Notes: generated by a model from the letters alone, not told the origin. Positions 35,305 to 44,433 are shown, numbered from the stretch's first letter. The stretch is DNA of 48,329 nucleotides from Thermodesulfobacteriota bacterium (GCA_021604765.1 BQJP01000019.1:1-48329), one strand, 5' to 3'. Made by a program: numbers and translations.

Positions 35305-36822
35305 ATGAGTACAAATTTAAGTCAAACAACTTCTCAAAGACAAGTACTACAGCAACGTCTGGTATTAACCCAGGAACTGCAGCTGTTCTTAAAGTTAATT
35401 CAGATGAACACACTCGAATTAAAAGATTATTTGGAAGAGCAGTTAATCGAAAATCCAACTTTAGAAGAGTCTGAAGATGCCAAAGAGAAAACAGAGGAGA
35501 GTTCTAACGAAGAATTTGATTTGAGTAATATAGGTGACGACCGCATTTTTGGAAACCAAGATAACGATGTACCACATTACTCATCAAGGGAATTTTTTGA
35601 TGATAGCGAAGAAGAATCCCCTTGGGAAAACAGAATCAGTTCCGATGACTCTCTAATTGATCATCTAAGATGGCAACTCCATATATCTGACTTCTCTCAC
35701 GAGGAAAAAGAGATCGCCTCAACAATTATAGGAAACACAAATGAAGATGGATACCTTGAAACAGATATTGAAGAAGTTGCGCATACTTATCTGAACCAGA
35801 TACAGGGTATGGAGAAATCAAATAATCAAGATCAAGATGACCATATAGATAATATTGAAGCCATTATCAATAAAGCCAAAGAAGTTTTAAATAAGATCCA
35901 AACATCTTTTGATCCTACAGGGGTTTGTTCAAGAAACTTAAAAGAATGTTTAAAACTCCAGGCGCTAGATCTAGGCTACCCTGAAGACAGTCTTGTAGTT
36001 GAAATGATTGAGAAACATTTTGAAGATATTAATGAGAATGATCTGAGTAATATTTTAGATGCAATTCACGATTCAACCCAAGAAATCCAAGAAGCTATGG
36101 CTGTAATCTCATCTCTTGAACCTAGACCTGGAAGACCATACTTTGTTAAAGATTCGGAAAAATACATAGTCCCTGATTTCTATGTTTATAATATGGGAGA
36201 CGAACTTCAAATCCAGCTAAACCGTGATTTCCCGAGAGTCAGAATAAGCAATTACTACAAAAACCTAATAAAAAAAGAAAAGACTCTGCCACCGGAAGCA
36301 AAACAATTTATTAAAGAGAAACTTGAAGCGGCGCAAAGGATTATGAAATGCCTTGATGAAAGGGAAGAAACAGTAAAGAAAATTATTTCTAAGATTGTGG
36401 AAGTTCAGAGTGAATTTTTTGCCCATGGAAAGGAATATATAAAACCTCTTATATTAAAAGACGTAGCACAGTCTGTTGGGGTTCATGAATCTACAGTAAG
36501 CAGAATTACGAGCAGAAGATATATCCAAACACCTCAAGGCACGATAGAGCTCAAATCACTATTTTCCAGACGAATTGAGTCATCTCAGGGAAAAGATATT
36601 TCTTTTGAAAAAGTAAAGTCGATTATGAAAAATATTATATCAAGTGAAATGCCAGAAAGCCCTTATTCAGACGAGGATATTTCTAAAATATTTGAAAGAA
36701 GAAATATCACTGTTGCCAGGAGAACAGTTGCAAAATACAGGAAAATACTTAAAATACCTTCTTCTTCAGTAAGATCACGAAAATACAAGGAAAACAAAAA
36801 TGAAAGTAACAGTAACAACTAG
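35305..36822 (+). CDS. rpoN: RNA polymerase sigma-54 factor RpoN
   Basis: 505 residues. Region I is Gln/Leu-rich (QRQVLQQRLVLTQELQLFLK) and ends with LIENPTLEE. An acidic region II follows (about 55-105). The core-binding region III is at about 110-340, and a helix-turn-helix lies near 385-410 (DVAQSVGVHESTVSRITS). The RpoN box is ARRTVAKYRK at 471-480. RpoN reads -24/-12 promoters with AAA+ activators. The SD is weak. It opens the rpoN-hpf-ptsN-hprK-rapZ-EIIA cluster and overlaps hpf by 23 bases. Confidence 0.97.
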   Translation: MSTNLSQTTSQRQVLQQRLVLTQELQLFLKLIQMNTLELKDYLEEQLIENPTLEESEDAKEKTEESSNEEFDLSNIGDDRIFGNQDNDVPHYSSREFFDDSEEESPWENRISSDDSLIDHLRWQLHISDFSHEEKEIASTIIGNTNEDGYLETDIEEVAHTYLNQIQGMEKSNNQDQDDHIDNIEAIINKAKEVLNKIQTSFDPTGVCSRNLKECLKLQALDLGYPEDSLVVEMIEKHFEDINENDLSNILDAIHDSTQEIQEAMAVISSLEPRPGRPYFVKDSEKYIVPDFYVYNMGDELQIQLNRDFPRVRISNYYKNLIKKEKTLPPEAKQFIKEKLEAAQRIMKCLDEREETVKKIISKIVEVQSEFFAHGKEYIKPLILKDVAQSVGVHESTVSRITSRRYIQTPQGTIELKSLFSRRIESSQGKDISFEKVKSIMKNIISSEMPESPYSDEDISKIFERRNITVARRTVAKYRKILKIPSSSVRSRKYKENKNESNSNN

Positions 36823-37351
36823 ACATCTTAAGAACTCAAAAGACACAGCAAAAATAAAGGCCTATGCTCTAAAAAAATCTAACAGAATTGAAAGGTATGT
36901 GAAATCTGAAAAAGACCCTTCCGAATTAAGATTTATCTTATCTTCTGAGAAATTTAGAGATACGGCAGAAATCTCTATTAGCTGTGGGAATATTAAAGCT
37001 ACAAGCTCAGTTGAAACCAACGACATTTATGCAGCTATAGACGATGCTGTCGACACAATAATTAAACAACTAAAAAAACAAACGGAAAAGAAAACCAAAG
37101 AAAAAAGAAGAACCGGGAATAAATCTAAGAATGAAATTGCAAAATCAAGCCCTACCAATAATTTAGATTTTGATTATTTAGAGGATATAAGAGTACAGAA
37201 ATTGCCTCCTAAACCTATGTCCTTAGAAGAAGCTTCTCTTCAACTTCAGGTATCTGATGCTAATTTTGTAGCCTTTAGGAATAGTGAGAGCGGTTCAATG
37301 AATGTGATATATATTAGCCGCAGAGGCCAGAAAATCTTAATAGAACCATAG
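36800..37351 (+). CDS. hpf: Ribosome hibernation promoting factor HPF (long form)
   Basis: 183 residues. The N-terminal HPF/YfiA domain (1-100) reads MKVTVTTRHLKNSKDTAKIK, with a beta-alpha-beta layout and the helix IYAAIDDAVDTIIKQLKKQ. After a Lys-rich linker (about 100-115) comes the C-terminal dimerisation domain (about 125-183) with KPMSLEEASLQLQVSDANFVAF as its span. Long HPF dimerises 70S ribosomes into 100S. The SD is AAGGA within the rpoN 3' end, so translation is coupled. Confidence 0.93.
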   Translation: MKVTVTTRHLKNSKDTAKIKAYALKKSNRIERYVKSEKDPSELRFILSSEKFRDTAEISISCGNIKATSSVETNDIYAAIDDAVDTIIKQLKKQTEKKTKEKRRTGNKSKNEIAKSSPTNNLDFDYLEDIRVQKLPPKPMSLEEASLQLQVSDANFVAFRNSESGSMNVIYISRRGQKILIEP

Positions 37352-37365
37352 TTTGTAAATGTAAT

Positions 37366-37827
37366 ATGAAAATAGCAGACTTCTTGGCAGCAAACACTAT
37401 AATCTCTAACCTGAATTCAAAAACCAAGCAAGACGTTATCAGAGAACTTGCAGGTACCATTACATCTGCAAATTCAAATATTAACAATGAGAAATTGGTA
37501 GAAGTCTTATTGGAACGCGAGAAACTATGTAGCACCGCAATAGACTCAGGCGTTGCAGTGCCTCATGCAAAGATAAGCGGTATTACAGAAACAATTTTAG
37601 GCTTTGGTAGGAGTCTGGAGGGAATAGTGTTTGAATCGTTAGACAATAAACCTACAAATTTTTTTATAACCCTTATTACTCCTGAAGATACTACCGGTAC
37701 TCAGATTCAATTATTGGCACAGATTTCTAAAGTATTTAGAAACCAGGAATTGAGATCCAGATTGATGAAATGTGAATCAGAGGAAGAGATACTACAAACA
37801 ATCAAATTAGAAGATGAAAAGTACTGA
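37366..37827 (+). CDS. ptsN: PTS IIA-Ntr regulatory protein (PtsN)
   Basis: 153 residues of the mannitol/fructose-type EIIA fold. The phosphorylatable His is H67 in SGVAVPHAKI. Other landmarks are LLEREKLCSTAIDSG and FITLITPEDTTGTQIQLLA. It is regulatory rather than sugar-specific and usually signals nitrogen or potassium status. It starts 14 bases after hpf and lies next to rpoN, as in many proteobacteria. Confidence 0.93.
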   Translation: MKIADFLAANTIISNLNSKTKQDVIRELAGTITSANSNINNEKLVEVLLEREKLCSTAIDSGVAVPHAKISGITETILGFGRSLEGIVFESLDNKPTNFFITLITPEDTTGTQIQLLAQISKVFRNQELRSRLMKCESEEEILQTIKLEDEKY

Positions 37828-37869
37828 TCCTGATATGAAAACCGATCAGAAGAAAAATCTATAAATCTG

Positions 37870-38412
37870 ATGACTACGGGTAACAAAACCTTGCAGAATA
37901 ATAATCTCTTTACAACTATTCACGGAATTTTGCTGGAGGTAGAAGCTTTAGGAATTCTAATTATCGGCAAAAGCGGAATTGGAAAGAGTGACACAGCGCT
38001 TGAATTAATAACAAGGGGCTCTAAACTCATCACCGATGATGTAGTAGAAATTACAGTCGGAAAATCAGGTGAGCTGATAGGTAGTGGCCCGGACAGAACA
38101 AAATACTTAATGGAAATAAGAGGAGTTGGAATCATCAACGTAATGGACTTATACGGAGATAAATATATATTAAAGAATCGAGATATAGATATGGTTATTG
38201 AACTTACAAGATGGGATTCTAATATTGAGTATGATAGACTGGGTGTAGAGGAGAACTACTACAACATAATGGGGGTAGAATTGCCTTATCTCTTAGTATC
38301 CATAAGACCTGGTACAAACACCGCAACCATAATAGAGCTTGCTGTACGTAATCAGATACTTAAATCAAATAACAAAAGAACCAATCAAGAACAACTAAAA
38401 AATGCAGGATAA
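37870..38412 (+). CDS. hprK: HPr kinase/phosphorylase, short catalytic-domain form
   Basis: 180 residues, against about 310 for full-length HprK: only the C-terminal catalytic domain is present. H18 lies in TIHGILLEV, the P-loop is GKSGIGKS at 33-40, the acidic LITDDVVEI follows, and the HprK signature is MEIRGVGIINVMDLYG. It phosphorylates HPr on a serine. The N-terminal DRTGG-type domain is absent and the upstream 42-base gap leaves no room for it. Short forms are known from alphaproteobacteria and others. HPr itself is not encoded in the window. Confidence 0.9.
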   Translation: MTTGNKTLQNNNLFTTIHGILLEVEALGILIIGKSGIGKSDTALELITRGSKLITDDVVEITVGKSGELIGSGPDRTKYLMEIRGVGIINVMDLYGDKYILKNRDIDMVIELTRWDSNIEYDRLGVEENYYNIMGVELPYLLVSIRPGTNTATIIELAVRNQILKSNNKRTNQEQLKNAG

Positions 38413-38415
38413 AAA

Positions 38416-39267
38416 ATGACTAACTTAGTTATTATTAGTGGGTTATCCGGTTCAGGAAAAAGTACAGCTGTAAATGTGCTTGAAGATATGGATTATTACT
38501 GTGTAGATAATTTACCCCCTACTCTGCTGCCAACCTTTATTGAGCTTTGTGAGAATTCAGATAAAGAAATAAGTAAAGTTGCACTAGTAATTGATATACG
38601 TGAAAGAGTTTCCTTTGACAGAGCCCCAGAAGTAATTAGAGAATTTATCAAAAAAGGTTATCCAGTAGATATGATATTCTTAGAATCATCCGACGCAACA
38701 CTATTAAAGAGATATAAAGAAACCCGAAGAAAACACCCGCTCTCAGATGATGGAAATATTGCGGATGGCATATCTAAAGAAAGAAAAATACTGGAACAGC
38801 TAAAAGAACTCTCTAATTACACAATAGACACCTCAGAGCTAAACGTTCATCAATTAAGTGATATTATCAAAAATAAATTCAACAAACCGAATACTCAGAA
38901 TATCTTACTAAATATTATTTCATTCGGATTTAAACATGGTATACCTAATGATGCAGATATGATCTTTGATGTTAGGTTCTTGCCTAATCCGCATTTTGTC
39001 GAAGATTTGAGAGATCTTAACGGCACAGACAAAGAAGTCATAGACTTCATAATGAATAAAGAAGAATCCAGACAATTTATAGAGAAAATCACTGATTTTC
39101 TGGAATATCTAGTGCCCAATTATGAAAAGGAAGGAAAATCCTATCTGACAATAGCCATAGGATGTACAGGCGGAAAACATCGATCAGTAGCAATAACAGA
39201 CATGGTAGCTAGGCATTTTAAAGATCTTTCGCCTTTAACCAGACATAGGGACGTATCTAAAAACTAA
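38416..39267 (+). CDS. rapZ: RapZ-type nucleotide-binding protein (YvcJ/YhbJ)
   Basis: 283 residues. The P-loop is GLSGSGKST at 9-17, followed by LEDMDYYCVDNLPPTLLP, which marks the family. LESSDATLLKRYKETRRKHPL and the C-terminal IGCTGGKHRSVAI complete it. In E. coli RapZ binds small RNAs GlmY/GlmZ; in other bacteria YvcJ hydrolyses GTP. Next to hprK and the EIIA genes it belongs to the PTS-Ntr regulatory cluster. It starts three bases after the hprK stop, with AGGA upstream. Confidence 0.94.
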   Translation: MTNLVIISGLSGSGKSTAVNVLEDMDYYCVDNLPPTLLPTFIELCENSDKEISKVALVIDIRERVSFDRAPEVIREFIKKGYPVDMIFLESSDATLLKRYKETRRKHPLSDDGNIADGISKERKILEQLKELSNYTIDTSELNVHQLSDIIKNKFNKPNTQNILLNIISFGFKHGIPNDADMIFDVRFLPNPHFVEDLRDLNGTDKEVIDFIMNKEESRQFIEKITDFLEYLVPNYEKEGKSYLTIAIGCTGGKHRSVAITDMVARHFKDLSPLTRHRDVSKN

Positions 39268-39277
39268 GGAGATATAA

Positions 39278-39688
39278 ATGGTTGGCATAGTTTTGGTAAC
39301 ACACGGAGAATTAGCCAAAGAACTTATAGCTGCCGTAAATTTTGTACTTTCCTCAGAGCCTTCCGTAAAAATTTGCGGTGTAAGCCTTGACCCCGACAGA
39401 GAGTTTGAGTCATTCAAGCAGGATATAAAGAACGCAATTAAAAAAGTTAAATCTAAAGACGGCATTTTGCTTGTTACTGATATGTTTGGAGGCACGCCGT
39501 CCAATATCAGCCTCACATTCCTTGAAGAAAATAAAGTTGAGGTAATATCAGGGGTTAATCTTCCAATGCTACTAAAACTCGCTACCCTATCTAATAAAGT
39601 TACTTTAGATGAAGCAGTCAAAATAGCAGAGTCTGCCGGAAGGGAAAATATTATTGTAGCTAGTAAGCTTCTTCAAAATAGGGATTGA
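39278..39688 (+). CDS. PTS mannose-family EIIA component
   Basis: 136 residues of the mannose-type EIIA fold: MVGIVLVTHGELAKEL with phosphorylatable H9, DGILLVTDMFGGTPSNIS, and VEVISGVNLPMLLKLA. In many deltaproteobacteria-like genomes this gene follows rapZ and precedes EIIB, EIIC, EIID, HPr and enzyme I; none of these follows here. The SD is AAGGAGA. The stop is overlapped by a 16-bp palindrome. It is likely regulatory. Confidence 0.92.
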   Translation: MVGIVLVTHGELAKELIAAVNFVLSSEPSVKICGVSLDPDREFESFKQDIKNAIKKVKSKDGILLVTDMFGGTPSNISLTFLEENKVEVISGVNLPMLLKLATLSNKVTLDEAVKIAESAGRENIIVASKLLQNRD

Positions 39689-39699
39689 TATATATCAAT
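39684..39699. repeat. Perfect 16-bp palindrome at the end of the EIIA gene
   Basis: ATTGATATATATCAAT is its own reverse complement and spans the EIIA stop codon. It lies about 100 bases before the next gene and 11 bases upstream of a candidate -35 box, so it could be an operator. It could also be a chance AT-rich palindrome. Confidence 0.4.
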
Positions 39700-39709
39700 T
39701 CTGGATCCT

Positions 39710-39737
39710 TTTGAAAAATATAACGATAGAGTATACT
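39710..39737 (+). promoter_or_regulatory. Candidate sigma-70 promoter for the 107-residue gene
   Basis: TTGAAA (39711-39716), then 15 bases, TATACT (39732-39737); shifting the -35 by one base gives 16. The predicted start near 39744 leaves a leader of about 43 bases before the ATG at 39787, with AAGGT upstream. The spacing is slightly short. Confidence 0.4.
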
Positions 39738-39786
39738 ATTTCCATCTCATTAATCACAAAAAACAATAGCAAAAAAGGTAAAAACT

Positions 39787-40110
39787 ATGAAAGAAGAAAC
39801 TATAGATAGAATTATTGATGCTTGGAAAAAATATCTCTTCCAAGGTGAAATGGAGGATTATCAACTTGAGATTGATGATAATGTACCAATCGAGTTTGCG
39901 GCAATAGCTCTGCACTTAGACTCAAGAACTATAAGAGCTTCAGGAAAATCAGAGGACTACTATGAAGGATTCAGGGAAGCTGCAATTGAAGTACTGAATC
40001 TGATCCAAGTAGAAATTGCTCAAGATGATCAGTTGAAAGTAGTAACTCTATATCATAGAGAGACTGACGATAATAAACAGGAAGAATTAGCTAAAAATAT
40101 TTGGGGTTAA
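39787..40110 (+). CDS. Hypothetical protein, 107 residues
   Basis: No family is recognised. The protein is acidic and soluble, with no signal peptide or membrane segment. It alternates helix and strand: IDRIIDAWKKYLFQGEM (helix), YQLEIDDNVPIEFAAIALHL (strands), YYEGFREAAIEVLNLIQ (helix), then LKVVTLYHRE (strand) and an acidic tail ending NIWG. This suggests a small alpha/beta fold. It follows the EIIA gene after 98 bases with its own candidate promoter and precedes a HAD phosphatase gene by 60 bases. Codon use resembles that of its neighbours, so it is probably a real gene. Confidence 0.7.
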   Translation: MKEETIDRIIDAWKKYLFQGEMEDYQLEIDDNVPIEFAAIALHLDSRTIRASGKSEDYYEGFREAAIEVLNLIQVEIAQDDQLKVVTLYHRETDDNKQEELAKNIWG

Positions 40111-40170
40111 TATATAGGCAATTTGCCCTCCTAGGTCATTATTTTTTCTAAAACAAACCGAATAAAGAAT

Positions 40171-40989
40171 ATGAAACTAGTAGACTTATTTGATTGCTTT
40201 CTTATAGATTTAGATGGAGTTATATACATCGGCGACTCTGCAGTCCCGGGATCAGTAGAAACAATAAAGTATTTACTAAACAATAATAAGACTGTCATAT
40301 TTTTAACTAACAACCCCAGACATAATATTTCTCAATACTCGCAGAAACTTAACAAGCTTGGCATTGAAGGAACTTCTTTAAACATAATAACTTCAAGCAC
40401 TGCACTTGCTCAGCACATAAAAATCGAATTCAAGAATCTGAAAGATAAAACAGCATTTGTCATAGGAAGTAACTCCCTCAAAAAGGAAATTGAACATACA
40501 GGCCTAAAACTTGTAACCGGGGATGAGGCCAAAAAAGCCGATTTTCTAATCTTTGGAGGTCACCCAGAGTTTCATTATGATGAGATGAAGATTGCCACGT
40601 TAGCATTAGCAAACGGCGCCCACTTTTTTGCAACTAACCGCGACATGGTTTATCCAACAATAGAAGGACATATACCAGCTACTGGTGCAATGTTAGCTTC
40701 TATCGAAGTCGCATCAGGACAAAAAGCAATTAGTGCAGGGAAACCGGAGACTATGATGTTTGATCTTGCATGCAACCACCACGATCATGAAAAAGATCGA
40801 ACAGTAATCATTGGCGATCATCTTGATACAGATATTTTAGGCGGCCAGAATGCGGGCATAAATACAGTCTTAATCATATCTGACCCAAACATTGAAGAAG
40901 AGCTTAAGCAATCAGATATAAAACCTGATTATATTATTAAAAACTTAAAGGAATTGTTTATTGATATAAACGACTTAGATAATCGATAA
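40171..40989 (+). CDS. HAD-IIA family hydrolase (NagD-like phosphatase)
   Basis: 272 residues. The nucleophile motif is LIDLDGVIY (D13 and D15). FLTNNPRHN is motif II, SAGKPETMMFDLAC holds motif III, and VIIGDHLDTDILGGQNAG is motif IV. The C2 cap lies between motifs II and III (about 85-185). The family dephosphorylates small phosphometabolites such as nucleotides, p-nitrophenyl phosphate or phosphoglycolate; the substrate is not predictable. No clear SD is seen. Confidence 0.9.
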   Translation: MKLVDLFDCFLIDLDGVIYIGDSAVPGSVETIKYLLNNNKTVIFLTNNPRHNISQYSQKLNKLGIEGTSLNIITSSTALAQHIKIEFKNLKDKTAFVIGSNSLKKEIEHTGLKLVTGDEAKKADFLIFGGHPEFHYDEMKIATLALANGAHFFATNRDMVYPTIEGHIPATGAMLASIEVASGQKAISAGKPETMMFDLACNHHDHEKDRTVIIGDHLDTDILGGQNAGINTVLIISDPNIEEELKQSDIKPDYIIKNLKELFIDINDLDNR

Positions 40990-41198
40990 CTCCGCTTTTT
41001 ACCGCATAAGAACCTAATGGTCCTTTAGAATTTTTCATGATCACCACAAACCCGCCATTATTAAAAAGAAAATATTAGAGTTATCTCGGGTAAACTAATA
41101 GTAATAGATTATTATATTTCTTCTAATAAGCTGTTCCCAAAGTGTTAACTTTTTTTACCTGAAGGAAAAAATAAAACCTATTAAGAGTTGCTACAATT

Positions 41199-42152
41199 AT
41201 GATTAACAAAAGTATATCTACGCAATTTCAATTAAGTCCAAATAATAAGGGCATTATGTTTATGGTTCTCGGTGGCTTAGCATTCGCTTCTATGGGAGCT
41301 TTAACCCATGAGCTTGGCAACTACTGCGACTGGTTACTTATAGCTTTTTTTAGAATGCTTATATCTTTTGTAATAGCGCTTACGCTTGCGCTTAAGGCTG
41401 GGGTCAATCCATTTATTATTAAGAACAAAACGCTTTGGTTAAGAAGTCTTATTGGAAGCTCGGCAATGCTCGCTACCTTCTACGCTATAACAAAATTGCC
41501 AATATCGGAAGTCGCTGTAATAACTGAGACAAGACCTATATGGGTGGCTATAGTAGCAGGATATATTTTGGGGGAGACTGCTGGCAAGAAGGTATGGATT
41601 TCGATCATATTCGGTATTGCAGGAGTAATTTTAGTAGAACATCCAAGAATTGTAGAACAAAATTTTGCAGGACTTCTTGCTCTTTATGCAGCATTTGGTG
41701 GGGCTGTGGTTATGATTTGTCTAAGAAAATTAAAAGATTTAGACCTCAGAATAATTATCACTCACTTCTCGGGTACAGCAACAATAGTAGCATTGATTGC
41801 GCTATTTTTTGTCCGTGGAGAGGTCGATGTATCTCCTTTGATTAATACAAATATTACTTTAATGATGCTCGGTGTAGGCATTTTCGGAACAATAGGCCAG
41901 ATGGCCATGACAAAAGCATTTTCAGTTGGTGAGGCACCAAGTGTTGCTTCAGCTGGGTTTACAAAAGTTGGTTTTTCAGCCGGTTTTGATTTGTTAATCT
42001 GGAATTATATCTTTAATGTACCAACAATAATTGGAATGACATTAATATTGTTATCTACTACTTGGCTATTCAGTAGAAAGAAAGAAACTAGGGTGCAAAA
42101 TCGAATTTTAGAGCCGAAACTAAATAAAGAAAAATTACTTACGGGAAAGTAG
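41199..42152 (+). CDS. EamA/DMT-family transporter
   Basis: 317 residues with about ten hydrophobic helices in two EamA repeats (about 15-150 and 160-295). Landmarks are MVLGGLAFASMGALTHELG in helix 1, FYAITKLPISEVAVI, and the second-half LGVGIFGTIGQMAMTKAF. Such proteins export or exchange small metabolites across the inner membrane. The tail is charged. It lies after a 209-base gap and converges with the WG-repeat gene. The start ATG has no clear SD; a later ATG (about residue 21) is possible. Confidence 0.88.
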   Translation: MINKSISTQFQLSPNNKGIMFMVLGGLAFASMGALTHELGNYCDWLLIAFFRMLISFVIALTLALKAGVNPFIIKNKTLWLRSLIGSSAMLATFYAITKLPISEVAVITETRPIWVAIVAGYILGETAGKKVWISIIFGIAGVILVEHPRIVEQNFAGLLALYAAFGGAVVMICLRKLKDLDLRIIITHFSGTATIVALIALFFVRGEVDVSPLINTNITLMMLGVGIFGTIGQMAMTKAFSVGEAPSVASAGFTKVGFSAGFDLLIWNYIFNVPTIIGMTLILLSTTWLFSRKKETRVQNRILEPKLNKEKLLTGK

Positions 42153-42174
42153 TATTATTCTCTAAATGTTAAAC

Positions 42175-43170
42175 TTATTCAAAGGACTTCCATATATAAT
42201 TTCCTTTTTTATCTATGTAAGCCCACTTTCCCCCGCCCAACTCAACAATTGCGAGCCCACCTGAAAAACTGATAGCACTTTCAAATTGAGGGTCAATAAC
42301 CATTTCTCCACGTTTGTTAACATACCCCCATTTATTGCCGATTTTGATCGTCGCAAGACCCTCTGAGAAATCTCCTACCTGGTCAAATTCAGGTTGTACA
42401 ATTAACAAACCAGTTCTATTAATAAAGCCGAACTTGCCCCCCCTAGACACAGCCGCAGCACCCTCACTAAAATGTCTTGCAGTATCGTAATCTGCTTTAA
42501 GCTGAACCTCTGCAAATTTATCTATGTAGACATAATTACCATCTTTATAAACGCATGCCAGTCCCTCTGAGTAACCCTCGGCATATTCAAATTTCGGTTT
42601 AATAAAAAACTTTCCGTTCTTTTTAAGATACCCACCCTTGCCATCTTGTAAGATAAGAGCTAATCCATCAGAATAGCTAAATGCTTTTTCGAATTGAGGC
42701 TCTGTAATAGTTTCTCCCTCTTTATTGATATATCCCCACTGACCGTTGTATTTAACACTGGCAAGACCTTCAGAAAAGGGATGCGCATCTTCAAACCTAG
42801 GCTCAATAACCATTTTGCCAACAGTGTTGATATATCCATAAGCCCCGTCCACTTTTACATGGGCAAGTCCATCAGAAAACTTGTGGGCTTCTATATATTC
42901 AGGAGTTACTACCAATATATCCCAGTGGTTTATATATCCCCACCTATCATCTTTTTTAACAAGCGCCCTGCCATCTGAAAAATCCACCGCGCCTTGATAT
43001 TTAAGTGGAATTACTACCTCGCCTTGTTTGTTCATAAATCCCCAATTGTTATCCTCAGCAATTGGAAAAAGTGTACCTTGTTCACTTTTTGTAACATTTT
43101 TTACTGAGGGTCCGCCACATGCAAGGACAAAAAGAAAAATAAACGGTAAAAGAACTTCTAAAAATTTCAA
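42175..43170 (-). CDS. WG-repeat lipoprotein
   Basis: 331 residues. A short signal peptide with lipobox VLAC (C18) is followed by about nine WG repeats of 33-35 residues, each like (K/R)WGYINKxGExVIxPxFExAxxFSxGLAxVK: RWGYIN, AYGYIN, QWGYIN, KGGYLK, NYVYID, KFGFIN, KWGYVN and KWAYID mark successive units. The start is TTG at 43170; AGGAGGGG seven bases upstream decides it, and no ATG precedes the signal peptide core. The role of WG repeats is unknown; they are probably displayed on the cell surface or in the periplasm. Confidence 0.9.
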   Translation of the reverse strand: MKFLEVLLPFIFLFVLACGGPSVKNVTKSEQGTLFPIAEDNNWGFMNKQGEVVIPLKYQGAVDFSDGRALVKKDDRWGYINHWDILVVTPEYIEAHKFSDGLAHVKVDGAYGYINTVGKMVIEPRFEDAHPFSEGLASVKYNGQWGYINKEGETITEPQFEKAFSYSDGLALILQDGKGGYLKKNGKFFIKPKFEYAEGYSEGLACVYKDGNYVYIDKFAEVQLKADYDTARHFSEGAAAVSRGGKFGFINRTGLLIVQPEFDQVGDFSEGLATIKIGNKWGYVNKRGEMVIDPQFESAISFSGGLAIVELGGGKWAYIDKKGNYIWKSFE

Positions 43171-43317
43171 CCTAACCCCTCCTAATTATACTTTGCATAA
43201 TTAATGTATCTTGCTTGAAGGAATAATGTTAATCAAAATAATAATATTTTAAAGAGCAGAGTAAATAGGAGGATATTCGGCTATTTCTTGATTATTAATA
43301 TAGAGGAAAAAGCAAGG

Positions 43318-43358
43318 AAAGGGCTCAGCAAACCAATAAATTGATACCGAGCCCCCTT
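43318..43358 (-). terminator. Candidate terminator of the alcohol dehydrogenase gene
   Basis: GGGCTC (43321-43326) and GAGCCC (43349-43354) form a GC-rich stem with a 22-base loop, about 20 bases after the stop codon on the minus strand. It is followed by TTTCCTTGCTTTTT. The long loop makes it less certain than the other terminators. Confidence 0.45.
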
Positions 43359-43377
43359 AAGCTTAATTTTGTTACAA

Positions 43378-44433
43378 TTAAGGCTCTACAACCACCTTGA
43401 TAGCATTATCTATTCTTTGATCCATAAGTTCATAACCTCTTGGGCATTCGTCCAAAGGTAATCTGTGAGAAATTACATGGGTAGGATCTAACCTACCATC
43501 TTCAACATGAGGCATAAGCTCTGGAATATAGCATCTTGATGGAGCTACCCCACCCTTCAAATTGAGATTTCTAAGAAAGAAGTCAGTCATATTAAGTGGA
43601 AATGGTTCCCAAAACAGTCCTGTAATGGAGATTGTCCCACCAGGTCGGGACATCTCAAGAGATGACTGTAAAGAATCTGTGTTACCCACGCACTCAATTA
43701 CCACATTAGCACCGTGTCCCCCACTCAATTCTTTAATTACTTCCATTGGGTCCTGATTATGTGAATTAATAACTGTTGTTGCGCCATATTTTTTTGCAAT
43801 ATCTAGTCTGTAATCATGATGGCCGATTGTTACTACATGAGCCGGATTAAATATTGTAGCCGCATATGTAGCAAACAAACCAACAGCACCATCGCCATAT
43901 ATGACTACGACATCTCCAGGCTGAATGTTACCGTTCTTTGCGCCATGATAACCTGTTGATATATTATCGCCAAGGAACAATGTCTTCTCATCTTGACTAT
44001 CATCAGAGAGACTTTCAGGAGCTTTAACCAAAGTTCCCTCAGCATGAGAAACTTTAATGTACTCTGCCTGACAGCCAGCATGTCCCCCTAGCAAATCCCC
44101 AAATCCAAAGCACCCACCCTGCATACAAGATGTATGTAAATCTTTTCCGCAGTAATGACAGTCACCACAGCTCACCCAAAATGGTCCAATAACTTTGTCC
44201 CCTTTTTTAAGTGACTTCACTTCGCTTCCTACCTCTTCAATACGTCCTACAAATTCATGCCCAACAGTGTCTCCGTCATTTAAGGGAAAATGGCCTCTAT
44301 AAATATGGAGATCAGACCCACATATAGCTCCCTTTGTGACTTTCACGATCACATCAGTGGGGTTTTCAATTACTGGGTCCGGCACTTCGTCAACGCTTAC
44401 ATTTTTTAATCCGTGGTAAACAGTCGCTTTCAT
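43378..44433 (-). CDS. Zinc-dependent medium-chain alcohol dehydrogenase
   Basis: 351 residues. The catalytic zinc ligands are C38 (GAICGSDLH) and H59/E60 (GHEF). The structural zinc site has C89, C92, C95 and C103 (SCGDCHYCGKDLHTSC). The Rossmann domain has VVIYGDGAVGLFATYAA. GATTVINSHNQDP and VVIECVGN follow. It resembles the threonine dehydrogenase / formaldehyde-dehydrogenase-like group; the substrate is not resolved. The SD is AAGGAG. Two inverted repeats lie in the promoter region, suggesting dedicated regulation. Confidence 0.9.
   Translation of the reverse strand: MKATVYHGLKNVSVDEVPDPVIENPTDVIVKVTKGAICGSDLHIYRGHFPLNDGDTVGHEFVGRIEEVGSEVKSLKKGDKVIGPFWVSCGDCHYCGKDLHTSCMQGGCFGFGDLLGGHAGCQAEYIKVSHAEGTLVKAPESLSDDSQDEKTLFLGDNISTGYHGAKNGNIQPGDVVVIYGDGAVGLFATYAATIFNPAHVVTIGHHDYRLDIAKKYGATTVINSHNQDPMEVIKELSGGHGANVVIECVGNTDSLQSSLEMSRPGGTISITGLFWEPFPLNMTDFFLRNLNLKGGVAPSRCYIPELMPHVEDGRLDPTHVISHRLPLDECPRGYELMDQRIDNAIKVVVEP

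Noticed and set aside
35271-35474. A 67-codon plus-strand frame starting before rpoN
   Set aside because: It runs in another frame through the rpoN N-terminus, whose Gln-rich region I is unmistakable.
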